Under the pieces are notes generated by a model. It ran no database searches, was not told where the DNA came from, and saw only the letters and a list, made by a program, of their open reading frames with translations. A program made the position numbers and the translations under genes. This document shows positions 9,070 to 17,211 of a stretch of 38,760 nucleotides of DNA, one piece after another (position 1 is the first letter of the stretch; each line of letters opens with the position of its first letter). This DNA comes from JAKSCF01 sp028279945 (GTDB taxonomy: Bacteria; Bacillota; Clostridia; Peptostreptococcales; JAAYPU01), in NCBI GenBank assembly GCA_028279945.1, contig JANQMT010000008.1, positions 1-38,760 of the forward strand. The letters are read 5' to 3'.

Positions 9070-10122
9070 CTATTCAAGCGCTTTTTTAACTTTTTCAAGA
9101 TATTCTTTTTGCCAATCTGTTGTTGCATGCTCTTCCCAAACAGGAAGAGATGCTTCTTTAAATGCATTGATTTCTTCATCTGTTAAAGCATAGAAGTTAA
9201 CACCGGACTCTATAATTTTATTCGTGTAATCTGCTTCACTTTCAGCATATGCAACACGCTCTGCCTCTCTACCGTCTTTCTCGGCTTGAATGATTGCAGC
9301 TTGAGCGGTTTCATCTAAACCATCAAACCAAGGCTTGTTCGCCATGACAACATACATCATCGTTCCGTGATAGCTTTGGATAATGTTGCCTTGCACTTCA
9401 TGGAATTTGTTTAAGTAAATCGTCTGGATAGGCTGCTCGTTTCCATCTACAACGCCTTGCTGTAGTGCATTGTAAAGCTCTGCATATGGAAGTGGAATTG
9501 GTGTAGCACCCCAAGCTTGATATTGAGATAATAAAAGCGGAGATTCCATTGTTCTCATTTTCACACCTTCAAAATCAGCCGGCATACGTACTTCAACGTC
9601 TTTAGTTGTAAACAGTTTGTACCCACCAAACCAGTATCCTAAACCTTTGAATTGTCCTGCTTCTAGTCTGTCTAATGATTCTTGCCCAAGGTCGCTGTCT
9701 AGGAATGCAAATACTTTCTCAGTATCTTTTGGTAATAAATATGGAAAGTCAATCATTTTGATATCGTCTACAAAAGGCGTAACTACTGCAATTGGCTGCA
9801 TGGTCATGTTAATAACGCCCATTTGAGTGCCTTCAACTTGCTCTCTTAAGCTGCCAAGTTGCAATGCGGGATAAATTTCAACTTCAATTCTCGGGTCAAT
9901 AGCTTCTACCGACTCTTTAAATTTTAAAGCACCAACGTGTTCCGGACTTTCAACCGGTTGATTGTGGCTGAACTTTATGGATATTTTTTCTTCAGGTGCT
10001 TCTGCGTCTCCGCCTTCAGTATTTTCCGGCGCTTTTTCGCCACCACATCCCACTACGCTTACAGCTAATACCAATACAAGTATCGCCATTAGAAATCTTA
10101 ATTTTTTGCCCTTTAATTTCAT
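9070..10122 (-). CDS. dctP: TRAP transporter substrate-binding lipoprotein (DctP)
   Basis: Extracytoplasmic solute receptor of the TRAP system, 350 aa. A lipoprotein signal peptide ends in VVGC with the lipid Cys at 26. The DctP fold follows, with the ligand-binding segment GVKMRTMES (the Arg normally pairs with a substrate carboxylate) and the motif YNALQQGVVDGNEQP. The conserved Arg implies a carboxylated ligand, which fits orotate or another acid and not a neutral pyrimidine. A GGAGGAG ribosome-binding site precedes the ATG. It is the first transporter gene of the cluster and is followed by a hairpin that may boost its expression. Confidence 0.94.
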   Translation of the reverse strand: MKLKGKKLRFLMAILVLVLAVSVVGCGGEKAPENTEGGDAEAPEEKISIKFSHNQPVESPEHVGALKFKESVEAIDPRIEVEIYPALQLGSLREQVEGTQMGVINMTMQPIAVVTPFVDDIKMIDFPYLLPKDTEKVFAFLDSDLGQESLDRLEAGQFKGLGYWFGGYKLFTTKDVEVRMPADFEGVKMRTMESPLLLSQYQAWGATPIPLPYAELYNALQQGVVDGNEQPIQTIYLNKFHEVQGNIIQSYHGTMMYVVMANKPWFDGLDETAQAAIIQAEKDGREAERVAYAESEADYTNKIIESGVNFYALTDEEINAFKEASLPVWEEHATTDWQKEYLEKVKKALE

Positions 10123-10166
10123 TTTCTCCTCCTCTTTTAATAATAATAGATTTTGTAATTATTCAA

Positions 10167-10202
10167 CAATGATTGCAGCCATACCACTACCTGTAATCAT
10201 TG
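10167..10202. repeat. Inverted repeat between the capA-like gene and dctP
   Basis: Eight-base arms CAATGATT and AATCATTG are separated by 20 nt in the 83-bp gap. There is no T-run, so it may be an operator or an mRNA-processing structure. Nothing in the sequence decides between these. Confidence 0.3.
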
Positions 10203-10205
10203 CAA

Positions 10206-11507
10206 TTACAACTTAATCATTCCTCCATCTTCAGAAGTAACAATCTTGGTTCCAAACTCAGCACTAAGTTGTGTCAATCTATCTACTATTCTTTTGTTAT
10301 GTGATAATGCCGGCCATCCTCGCCTATAGGGTGGTAAATCAAAGCCAAGGTCTATGGGATAAAGCTCAATGGATTTTAATCCATGGATATCCATAACAAA
10401 ATGAGCAATAACTGATTCCCATACATATGGGTTAACGCCTAAGCCGATGGTGTTATCTTTATTGCGAACGTCAAGTGCCTCAGCCACATCACAGTCGCCT
10501 GATAAGCTGTATTTATTATAAAAATCAGCCGGTAAATGGGATACCGTATCGTTTTGAAATATGAAATTCCCTAGACTATAAAATATAGGACAATGCTTAT
10601 AAATCTCAATGCCTCTTAGAATATGCGGCCCGTGACCAAGTATGGCACATGCCCCTGCATCGATACATTCTCTTGCAAATTGTTTCATAAATTCTGCAGG
10701 CTTACTCTTATCCTCATCTTCCATTTCATGACTGTGAATGCTCACAAGAACAAAATCTGCTTGCCGTTTAGCCTCCATAATGGATTTGATGATTCTAGTC
10801 TTATCTTGGTTATGAGGATATCGATAGCTTTTATTTTCTGTTCCTTCAACAAAATCATATTGGCCGAATTTCAAAACATTTTCTTTCTCAACTGCGAAGC
10901 CTTCTTTCACATCAAGATTATACTGAGCGTTGATATCAATCTTATGGACTAAAGATTTTAAGCTGTCATAATACTTTTTTTCAACTGTATATTCGCTATT
11001 GATTCTTAGCCCATTAACCCCCGGGCGTCCCTTCATATCTTTTCTTTGCTCACCTGCCATCCATGATTCATGAAAAGTAGTCGTTACAGCCACAAGGGCA
11101 ATTCGTCCATTCTCTGTTTCAATATAGGTAGGTTTTGAAGCTTCTGCCAGATGCTTTCCTATGCCTGCATAAGGAAGCATTTCTTGTTTTAGATGTTGAA
11201 TCGTTGCCAATAGACCCCCCTCAGAATAATCCATGGCATGATTATTGGCACAATTCACCAAGTTAAAACCAAACGCTTTGATATCCTTTAATACATTAGG
11301 TTCCGCAATAGCCCAGGTACCTCCGCTAAAGGCATGAGGGTAGCCTTCAAAATCATGGGTTGTCACTTCCAGGTTAGTAAATTTTACATCCCCTTTACAA
11401 ATGATATCTTTCAGTTCATAAAAAGATTGACTTTTATTCTGCATATTTCGTCTTGTTATAAAGCTGTCTCCTGTTACAACAAATGATACGCTTTCTTTCA
11501 ATTTCAA
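10206..11507 (-). CDS. CapA-family metallophosphatase-fold protein, no signal peptide
   Basis: Related to CapA/PgsA of poly-gamma-glutamate synthesis, which has a calcineurin-like metallophosphatase fold. Motifs seen are TGDS at 12-15, NLE at 45-47, NNH at 88-90, HSH at 258-260 and GHGPH at 291-295. It is 433 aa, starting at TTG 11507 after GAGAGG. Unlike exported CapA proteins there is no signal peptide or membrane segment, so it should be cytoplasmic. No capBC-like genes are nearby. It lies 12 bp after the amidohydrolase gene and before dctP, so a role in metabolising the imported compound or a product is likely, but the reaction is unknown. Confidence 0.8.
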   Translation of the reverse strand: MKLKESVSFVVTGDSFITRRNMQNKSQSFYELKDIICKGDVKFTNLEVTTHDFEGYPHAFSGGTWAIAEPNVLKDIKAFGFNLVNCANNHAMDYSEGGLLATIQHLKQEMLPYAGIGKHLAEASKPTYIETENGRIALVAVTTTFHESWMAGEQRKDMKGRPGVNGLRINSEYTVEKKYYDSLKSLVHKIDINAQYNLDVKEGFAVEKENVLKFGQYDFVEGTENKSYRYPHNQDKTRIIKSIMEAKRQADFVLVSIHSHEMEDEDKSKPAEFMKQFARECIDAGACAILGHGPHILRGIEIYKHCPIFYSLGNFIFQNDTVSHLPADFYNKYSLSGDCDVAEALDVRNKDNTIGLGVNPYVWESVIAHFVMDIHGLKSIELYPIDLGFDLPPYRRGWPALSHNKRIVDRLTQLSAEFGTKIVTSEDGGMIKL

Positions 11508-11519
11508 TCTTTCCTCTCT

Positions 11520-12914
11520 TTATGGTTTGATGAGTTCGCCCTTTATTTCGCTAGTTACTTTACCGTCTTTCATTACTGTAAAACCCCTTACAATAGTGGC
11601 TGCCGGTTTTCCTTGTATTTCAAAACCATCAAAAGCTGTTACCTTACTTTTACTATGCAAAGCTTCTTCTCGAATCACCATATTTTTATTAAAATCAACG
11701 ATTGTAAAATCCGCATCTGATCCTACTTGCATTGACCCTTTTCTCGGATAGATGTTATACAATTGAGCCGGATTTTCTGAAAGCAAAGCAGCCAGTTCTT
11801 GTTTTGTTATCCGGCCTTTACTAACAGCATCTATCATCAAAGGTCCCAGTGTCTCTACGCCGCACATACCTGCCGGAATCTCATGAAGTCCACCTGTTTT
11901 TTCTTCTTGAGTATGAGGGGCATGATCCGAGCATACCAAAGAAATGGTTTTATCATGGATACCTTTCCACAAACCTTCCTGATCTTCTTTGTATTTCACC
12001 GGCGGGTAAACCTTTATCTTTGGCCCTAATGCATCAAAAGACAAATGGTTTAAATACAAAAACTGAGGGCAAGTCTCTGCTGTTACGCTTAACCCTTTCT
12101 CCTGAGCCATACGAATCGCATCTATTCCATCCTTAGAGCTTACATGTAATATATGTAACGGACAATTGGTCTTTTTAGAGAAGGATATGGCAGTTTGTAT
12201 AACCGTTTCTTCTGCAATCACCGGCCTGGACTCTACAAAACGATCATATTCTCCTAATGCATCATCAATGAGCTCCGGTTCATAGGTTAATGTCTGAATC
12301 AGGTCAGCATTTTCAGCATGGATTGCCAGTTGTTTACCCGTCTTTTCAACTGCTTTAAATATCTTATACACTTCCCCATCGTGAAACGGTGGAATCACAT
12401 CTTTCATATTCGGTTTATAGTTATAGACCAACTGATAGGTGTTTTTATTGACAGCATAGCCCCAGAAGAACTTAAAGGCGATGACACCTGCATGATTTAA
12501 ATCTTGTAAATCTTTATTATTTAAATCACCTAAACATATTCCCCACATCGCAAAATCCACATGAGCTTTTTGAGATAAATTGGCTGCCTGTTCTTTAAAT
12601 TTTTCTACATTGCATACAGCCGGAATCGCATTTGGCATCTCAAATACCATGGTAATCCCCCCTGCTGCAGCCGCCATGGTAGAATGAAAAAAGTCTTCTT
12701 TATGTTCACTGCCTTTATCCCTGGAGTGAACATGGGTATCGATAAATCCCGGGAAAACATGCATCCCGGTTGCATCAGTGATTACTTTTGCATCACCGCC
12801 AAGTTCTATAGCTGAAATGGCTGAAATCTTTGAATCTTTGATATAGATATTTGCTTTGTACTCGTCTTTTGATGTCACAATGGTTCCGTTTTTAATAACA
12901 TGATCCCATATCAT
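11520..12914 (-). CDS. Cyclic amidohydrolase (dihydroorotase/allantoinase/hydantoinase family)
   Basis: Opens a cyclic amide ring by hydrolysis at a binuclear metal centre. Ligands can be traced: His61 and His63 (HVH), Lys148 in AFKFF (the carboxylated Lys), His199 (IHAEN), His257 (LHVSS) and Asp330 (SDHAPH). Arg65 follows the HxH motif and Asn95 sits in MPN; these positions bind the carboxylate of dihydroorotate in dihydroorotases, whereas allantoinases usually have other residues there. The Lys resembles allantoinases and hydantoinases. The start is ATG 12914, after AAAGGAGGGGG; an upstream in-frame TTG at 12950 lies inside the 11-bp repeats. In context it would convert dihydroorotate to N-carbamoylaspartate. 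Allantoinase is the main alternative. Confidence 0.88.
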   Translation of the reverse strand: MIWDHVIKNGTIVTSKDEYKANIYIKDSKISAISAIELGGDAKVITDATGMHVFPGFIDTHVHSRDKGSEHKEDFFHSTMAAAAGGITMVFEMPNAIPAVCNVEKFKEQAANLSQKAHVDFAMWGICLGDLNNKDLQDLNHAGVIAFKFFWGYAVNKNTYQLVYNYKPNMKDVIPPFHDGEVYKIFKAVEKTGKQLAIHAENADLIQTLTYEPELIDDALGEYDRFVESRPVIAEETVIQTAISFSKKTNCPLHILHVSSKDGIDAIRMAQEKGLSVTAETCPQFLYLNHLSFDALGPKIKVYPPVKYKEDQEGLWKGIHDKTISLVCSDHAPHTQEEKTGGLHEIPAGMCGVETLGPLMIDAVSKGRITKQELAALLSENPAQLYNIYPRKGSMQVGSDADFTIVDFNKNMVIREEALHSKSKVTAFDGFEIQGKPAATIVRGFTVMKDGKVTSEIKGELIKP

Positions 12915-12928
12915 ACTTCCCCCTCCTT

Positions 12929-13016
12929 TGGTTAAACAATGGTTAAACAATGGTTGAACAATAGTTGAGCAATGGTTGAACTATCGTTCCACTATTGTTA
13001 CACTATCGTTTCACTA
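12929..13016. repeat. Eight tandem copies of an 11-bp repeat
   Basis: Eight contiguous 11-bp units start at 12929, 12940, 12951, 12962, 12973, 12984, 12995 and 13006. On the plus strand the first two are identical (TGGTTAAACAA), and similarity to them falls towards the iclR side (TCGTTTCACTA). The array spans the gap between iclR and the amidohydrolase gene, runs into the last iclR codons, and ends just before the amidohydrolase ribosome-binding site. It could be an operator array, since the spacing is near one helical turn, or a slippage-prone spacer. Confidence 0.93.
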
Positions 13017-13758
13017 TAATACAACCTAATTCTTGTGAGATTTGATCACTGCAAGCCTTTACACTTTCTATAATATCTTTTTCAATAACGTTATTGGATT
13101 TGGTTAAAATAATGGATACGCTGGCTATTACATTGCCCCTATAATCCCGAATAGGAGAAGCAATCGCTTGTACGCCAACCTCCATTTCTTCATCGCATAT
13201 GGCCAGTCCTTCGTTTACAATCTCTTTATATTCCTTCATGATCTCTTCACAATCAACTTTTGTCCTACCCATATATTTTTTTAATTCATTTTTATTTAGT
13301 AACTTTCTTATATAATCATCATCTTGATAGGCAATAATGGCCTTAGCCGATGCACTGGCATTAATGGGCATCTCTGAACCAATACGTACGTAAAATTGAC
13401 TGGTGCTTTTAATAGTGGTAGCTGTATCCACACATATCACACGATCATTTTCAAGTACGGATAAAAATACCATCTTCTTACACTTCTCAGCTAAACTTTC
13501 ATTATGTTTTCTTGCAATATTGACCACATTGTTATTATTTAAAAGATGTATCGCCACCCTTAATATTTCCAATCCTAATTTATACTTTTTACTCTCATCG
13601 TCCTGGACAACGTAGTTCTTATCTTGTAATGATTTCAGTAAACGATGCACCGTACTTGGAGATAAATCGGTTTTATTACTAATCTCGGAAATGGATAACC
13701 CTCTATTTTCTTGACTTAATACATGAATAATATTGGTTATTCTATCTACAGATTGCAC
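13003..13758 (-). CDS. IclR-family transcriptional regulator
   Basis: Cytoplasmic regulator with an N-terminal winged helix-turn-helix (SISEISNKTDLSPSTVHRLLKSL, about residues 20-45) and a C-terminal IclR effector-binding domain ending near 240. It is 251 aa from the GTG at 13758, which encodes the usual QSVDR start and has GAGAGG upstream. A longer frame reaches 13845, but its first codons overlap the promoter at 13826-13854, so that start is unlikely. It lies upstream of and co-directional with the ureide/TRAP genes and probably controls them. IclR relatives such as AllR regulate allantoin use, so the family does not by itself name the effector. Confidence 0.92.
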   Translation of the reverse strand: MQSVDRITNIIHVLSQENRGLSISEISNKTDLSPSTVHRLLKSLQDKNYVVQDDESKKYKLGLEILRVAIHLLNNNNVVNIARKHNESLAEKCKKMVFLSVLENDRVICVDTATTIKSTSQFYVRIGSEMPINASASAKAIIAYQDDDYIRKLLNKNELKKYMGRTKVDCEEIMKEYKEIVNEGLAICDEEMEVGVQAIASPIRDYRGNVIASVSIILTKSNNVIEKDIIESVKACSDQISQELGCIIVKR

Positions 13759-13825
13759 GCCCTCATTCCTCTCAGTGGAATGGCTTTTCATTGAATGGGT
13801 ACAAAAAACCTTCCTATTTGTTTCT

Positions 13826-13854
13826 ATCATATAATGTTTGAGCATTTAAGTCAA
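13826..13854 (-). promoter_or_regulatory. Sigma-A promoter of iclR and probably the operon
   Basis: On the minus strand -35 TTGACT (13854-13849) is followed after 17 nt by -10 TATGAT (13831-13826). It lies about 70 bp upstream of the preferred GTG start of iclR. Confidence 0.7.
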
Positions 13855-13920
13855 CACTATTATATTCTGAAAAAATACTTGAGTGTTTTTTCTCTACAAT
13901 TGAATGCAGACACAGCCATA

Positions 13921-14523
13921 TTAAATATTTAAGACAATTAGACCTTGGATAATACCAATGACAAATCCGATTCCGCCGCCTAACCATTCAATATGCTGCA
14001 ATTCTTTTTTAGCAATTTCCAAAGTCAATTTTTCAAGTTTTTCAATTTCAAAGCCATTGATGCGTTCTTCTACCATTTCGGATATCTTCACATGAAGGCT
14101 TGCCTTGTCAATGAGTTTATCCATTGCTTCATTAATGATTTGTTCTGCTTCTCTATCAATAATTTCATCTGCATAATCCATTATCATGCCTTTAAACATC
14201 TGTGGCACAATTGGCGGCATATGTTTATCTATAGCACTTTTAACCTTTTTCTTAAGCTTCTCGATCAACTCATCCTTATTACTGCTTTCAATAAATTTAT
14301 CCATGATAGATTCAATAGACACCAATTCATTATCAACAACTTCACCAATCGTCTTGGCAATTTCCACTCTTCTTTTAGGAATTAATCCCTGTATCTTTAT
14401 ATTTAACAATGGAATATTTACCGGGGTTAAAGGCCTAAAAATCATTTTTACCGCTATCGTATTGGTTAAATACCCTATTACAGCTCCTATAAATCCTAAG
14501 ATTGCTAATTGAAGATAGAACAC
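13921..14523 (-). CDS. DUF445 family membrane protein
   Basis: Membrane-anchored protein of unknown function, about 200 aa. The N-terminal segment contains the family signature GYLTNTIAVKMIFRP near 18. A charged helical middle section (about 55-175) and a C-terminal hydrophobic segment (GGGIGFVIGIIQGLIVL) follow. The GTG at 14523 is preferred because AAGAGGTGAT precedes it. It is a single gene with its own promoter at 14576-14605 and is not obviously tied to its metabolic neighbours. Confidence 0.85.
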   Translation of the reverse strand: MFYLQLAILGFIGAVIGYLTNTIAVKMIFRPLTPVNIPLLNIKIQGLIPKRRVEIAKTIGEVVDNELVSIESIMDKFIESSNKDELIEKLKKKVKSAIDKHMPPIVPQMFKGMIMDYADEIIDREAEQIINEAMDKLIDKASLHVKISEMVEERINGFEIEKLEKLTLEIAKKELQHIEWLGGGIGFVIGIIQGLIVLNI

Positions 14524-14575
14524 TAATATCACCTCTTAATATGATTATTGCTTTCCCGAGCATCCTTAAAACAAA

Positions 14576-14605
14576 ATTATATTTACCCGACATATTCTAT
14601 CACAA
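14576..14605 (-). promoter_or_regulatory. Probable sigma-A promoter of the DUF445 gene
   Basis: On the minus strand TTGTGA (14605-14600), an 18-nt spacer and TATAAT (14581-14576) lie about 55 bp upstream of the start codon. Confidence 0.55.
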
Positions 14606-14663
14606 TATTAAGTCTTAATCCACTATATCATGTATGAACCCCATCTACAAAAATATTTTTAAA

Positions 14664-14702
14664 AAGCTGTCTTTCTAGGAATACACCTAGAAAAGACAGC
14701 TT
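14664..14702 (-). terminator. Intrinsic terminator of the 4-hydroxybutyrate operon
   Basis: A long stem read on the minus strand, AAGCTGTCTTTTCTAG / CTAGAAAGACAGCTT, has one bulged base and an 8-nt loop. It is followed by T-rich sequence and lies 18 bp after the 4-hydroxybutyrate dehydrogenase stop. Confidence 0.88.
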
Positions 14703-14719
14703 CTTAAACAAACTTCATT

Positions 14720-15838
14720 TTAATATAAACTTGCAAAGATTTCTCTAATTTCTTCTTTTGATAGCTCTACATAGTTATTAGCAAGAAGTCTTTGTTGATT
14801 TGCGATTGTACTTTCAGTAAAGGAATCGATTTCAGCTTCTGTCATACCGTATTCTTTTAAAGGCTTCTTAGCAATAATTTGATTCAATAAGTCTTCTAAT
14901 GCTGCATAAACATCATCATCGACATTAACACCAAGCACATTGGCAATAACTTGATTCGCTTCTTTGATCTTGCCATCAGGATTTTTCTTGTTGTACATTT
15001 TAAATATTTCAGTAAAGAATTGATAATTCGCTTCCCCGTGTGGTACGTGGTAAGCGCCACCAATGGAATAGGACAATGCATGTACGGCACCAACCCCTGT
15101 GTTTCCAAAAGCAATCCCTGCATAGTTACTAGCTATAGCAAAATCTTTAAGCAAGTCATATCTTGCCTCTTCACCTTTTTCAGCAATGGTTTTGTATCCG
15201 GCAACAATCATTTCAATGGCTTTTAGTGCAAATAATTCTGTATACTCATTAGATTTAGGTGCAACAAAAGATTCAATAGCGTGGATCAAAGCATCTATTG
15301 AACTGGTTGCAAAGAATTTATATGGAAGTCCTTTAATGGTTTCCGGAATCAATACCGCTGCATCCGCATATAATTCATCGACTGCAAGACCTTTTTTAGT
15401 ATGCTTTGATTTAAGTTCAGCAATAGAAATGTTAGTGACTTCGCTTCCTGTCCCACAAGTAGTCGGTACAAGTACTAATTTTTTAACTCTTTCTATTGGT
15501 GCAACGCCTTCAAAAAGATCTATTGATTTTTCAGGCATTTTAAGCCCAAACAATTTTGCAATGTCAATAATAGTACCACCGCCAAAAGCAATAATTCGGT
15601 CGAAGTCATATTGACTCATTTCTGCAGTAATCGCATCAATCATTTCATCAGAAGGTTCACCAACGCCAAATCTTTCTTGGAATATGTAGTTGGATTCAAT
15701 TCCTAATGGCTTCATGAAGGGCTCATAGAGAAATTCATGAGTTAATACCAAATCTTTTTTTCCAATTTGGAACTCATCGGCAAATTCTTTAAAAGTATCA
15801 AAAACAAAAACCTCAGGGGCAACTTTTAATGCTCTCAT
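14720..15838 (-). CDS. 4hbD: 4-hydroxybutyrate dehydrogenase (iron-type alcohol dehydrogenase)
   Basis: NAD-dependent group III alcohol dehydrogenase that interconverts succinic semialdehyde and 4-hydroxybutyrate. It shows the nucleotide motif GGGTIIDIAK near 86, PTTCGTGSE near 132, and metal ligands in SSIDALIHAIESF plus VHALSYSIGGAYHVPHGE. The length of 372 aa matches the clostridial enzyme. The start after AAGGAGGAGTTAGA is unambiguous. It is the last gene of the 4-hydroxybutyrate operon, separated from the CoA-transferase gene by a hairpin-containing 65-bp gap. Specificity is assigned largely from the operon context, since this alcohol dehydrogenase family is broad. Confidence 0.92.
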   Translation of the reverse strand: MRALKVAPEVFVFDTFKEFADEFQIGKKDLVLTHEFLYEPFMKPLGIESNYIFQERFGVGEPSDEMIDAITAEMSQYDFDRIIAFGGGTIIDIAKLFGLKMPEKSIDLFEGVAPIERVKKLVLVPTTCGTGSEVTNISIAELKSKHTKKGLAVDELYADAAVLIPETIKGLPYKFFATSSIDALIHAIESFVAPKSNEYTELFALKAIEMIVAGYKTIAEKGEEARYDLLKDFAIASNYAGIAFGNTGVGAVHALSYSIGGAYHVPHGEANYQFFTEIFKMYNKKNPDGKIKEANQVIANVLGVNVDDDVYAALEDLLNQIIAKKPLKEYGMTEAEIDSFTESTIANQQRLLANNYVELSKEEIREIFASLY

Positions 15839-15860
15839 TCTAACTCCTCCTTAAATTTAT

Positions 15861-15894
15861 TTTATAGAGAGAGTATTGATTTCTCTCTCATAAA
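15861..15894 (-). repeat. Hairpin between CoA-transferase and 4hbD genes
   Basis: TTTATAGAGAGAG on the plus strand pairs with CTCTCTCATAAA across a 9-nt loop with one bulge. It lies just after the CoA-transferase stop and upstream of the 4hbD ribosome-binding site. A role in mRNA processing or partial termination is likely. Confidence 0.45.
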
Positions 15895-15903
15895 ATCAGC
15901 TGT

Positions 15904-17211
15904 TTAGAATTTTGTATTAAACCTCTTTTCAAATTCAACAGCAAGTTCATCTTTGAAATCAGGATGTGCAATATTGATTAAATTTCTAGCTCTTTGTTGC
16001 AAAGTCTGTCCTTTTAATGGCGCAATACCAAACTCCGTTACAACATAATCCACATCATTTCTTGAAGTGGTTACCGCCGACCCATGATCTATAAATGGTG
16101 TTATTCTTGATACTTTTCCTTTAGCAGCTGTCGAAGGCATTGCTATAATGGCTTTACCATCCTTTGCCATGGCTGCACCTCTAACAAAATCCACTTGACC
16201 ACCTACACCGCTGAATTGCTTGATGCCTATACTGTCTGATACTACCTGGCCCATAAAATCAACTTGTATACAAGAATTTATTGCCACCATTTTACTGTTT
16301 TTCATCACAACAACAGGGTCATTCACATAATCTACAGGATACATTTCAACTATAGGGTTGTTGTCTATAAAATCATATAATCGCTTAGTTCCCATTAAGA
16401 ATGTTACGATCATTTTTCCTTTGTGAAGTGCTTTTTTACTATTCGTAACCACACCCGCTTCATACAACTCAAGAACGCCGTCTGAGAACATTTCAGAATG
16501 GATACCCAAATCCTTTTTATCCTTTAAGAATAAAAGTACAGCATCTGGAATCGCACCTATTCCCAGTTGCAGTGTAGAACCATCTTCAATAAGTGAAGCA
16601 CAGTTCTCACCAATGGCTTTTTCTACGTCTCCGATTCGTGGAGGTGGTAGTTCAATAATAGGATTTGAAGTCTCAACTAAATAATCTAACTCAGAAACAT
16701 GAACAAATGTCTCTCCGTAAGTTTTAGGCATTTGATCATTCACTTCAGCAATAACCATCTTAGCTGTTTCAACTGCTGCTTTTGTGTAATCAACGGATAC
16801 ACCTAAGCTGCAATATCCATGCTTATCCGGTGTTGATACTTGTACCAACGCCACATCAACAGGCAGTAATCCGCCCTTAAATAATTTAGGAACTTCATGG
16901 AAAAATACCGGTGTATAATCGCCTCTTCCATCTGCAACGGCTTCTCTCGTACATCCACCTACGAAAACTGCATTATGTCTAAAATGAGGTGCCATTTCCG
17001 GTTTTGTATACTCACCTTTTCCCATTGCTACCATGTGTACAATTTCTACATTTTCATACTGTTTATGATTGGCAACCATAGCGTCAACTAGATTCTTTGG
17101 TTCTCCAACAGCATGACCAAAAACAACTCTGTCACCAGATTTAATATGCTTTACTGCTTCTTCTACGGTTGTCAGTTTGCTTTTGTATAAATCTTTCCAG
17201 TTCGACATCAT
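15904..17211 (-). CDS. abfT: 4-hydroxybutyrate CoA-transferase
   Basis: Family I-type transferase that moves CoA from acetyl-CoA (or butyryl-CoA) to 4-hydroxybutyrate, making the dehydratase substrate. It has two Rossmann-like halves; the catalytic Glu is in HSEMFSDG (Glu240, matching Glu238 of the C. aminobutyricum enzyme), and the C-terminal EFGIAPLKGQTLQQRA motif is typical. The length of 435 aa is normal. The start overlaps the stop of the Cys-rich gene (ATGA), which implies translational coupling; a second ATG three bases later is equally possible. Confidence 0.95.
   Translation of the reverse strand: MMSNWKDLYKSKLTTVEEAVKHIKSGDRVVFGHAVGEPKNLVDAMVANHKQYENVEIVHMVAMGKGEYTKPEMAPHFRHNAVFVGGCTREAVADGRGDYTPVFFHEVPKLFKGGLLPVDVALVQVSTPDKHGYCSLGVSVDYTKAAVETAKMVIAEVNDQMPKTYGETFVHVSELDYLVETSNPIIELPPPRIGDVEKAIGENCASLIEDGSTLQLGIGAIPDAVLLFLKDKKDLGIHSEMFSDGVLELYEAGVVTNSKKALHKGKMIVTFLMGTKRLYDFIDNNPIVEMYPVDYVNDPVVVMKNSKMVAINSCIQVDFMGQVVSDSIGIKQFSGVGGQVDFVRGAAMAKDGKAIIAMPSTAAKGKVSRITPFIDHGSAVTTSRNDVDYVVTEFGIAPLKGQTLQQRARNLINIAHPDFKDELAVEFEKRFNTKF

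Noticed and set aside
11520..13845. A classical allantoin operon (AllB, AllC, AllR)
   Set aside because: The enzyme families would fit, but no ureidoglycolate or ureidoglycine genes are present, PyrD/PyrK would be unexplained, and the amidohydrolase keeps dihydroorotase-type Arg and Asn. Kept only as an alternative.
13870..13891. Terminator between the DUF445 and iclR genes
   Set aside because: The A-run/T-run palindrome has only an ACT/AGT core with a 2-base loop, too weak to call.
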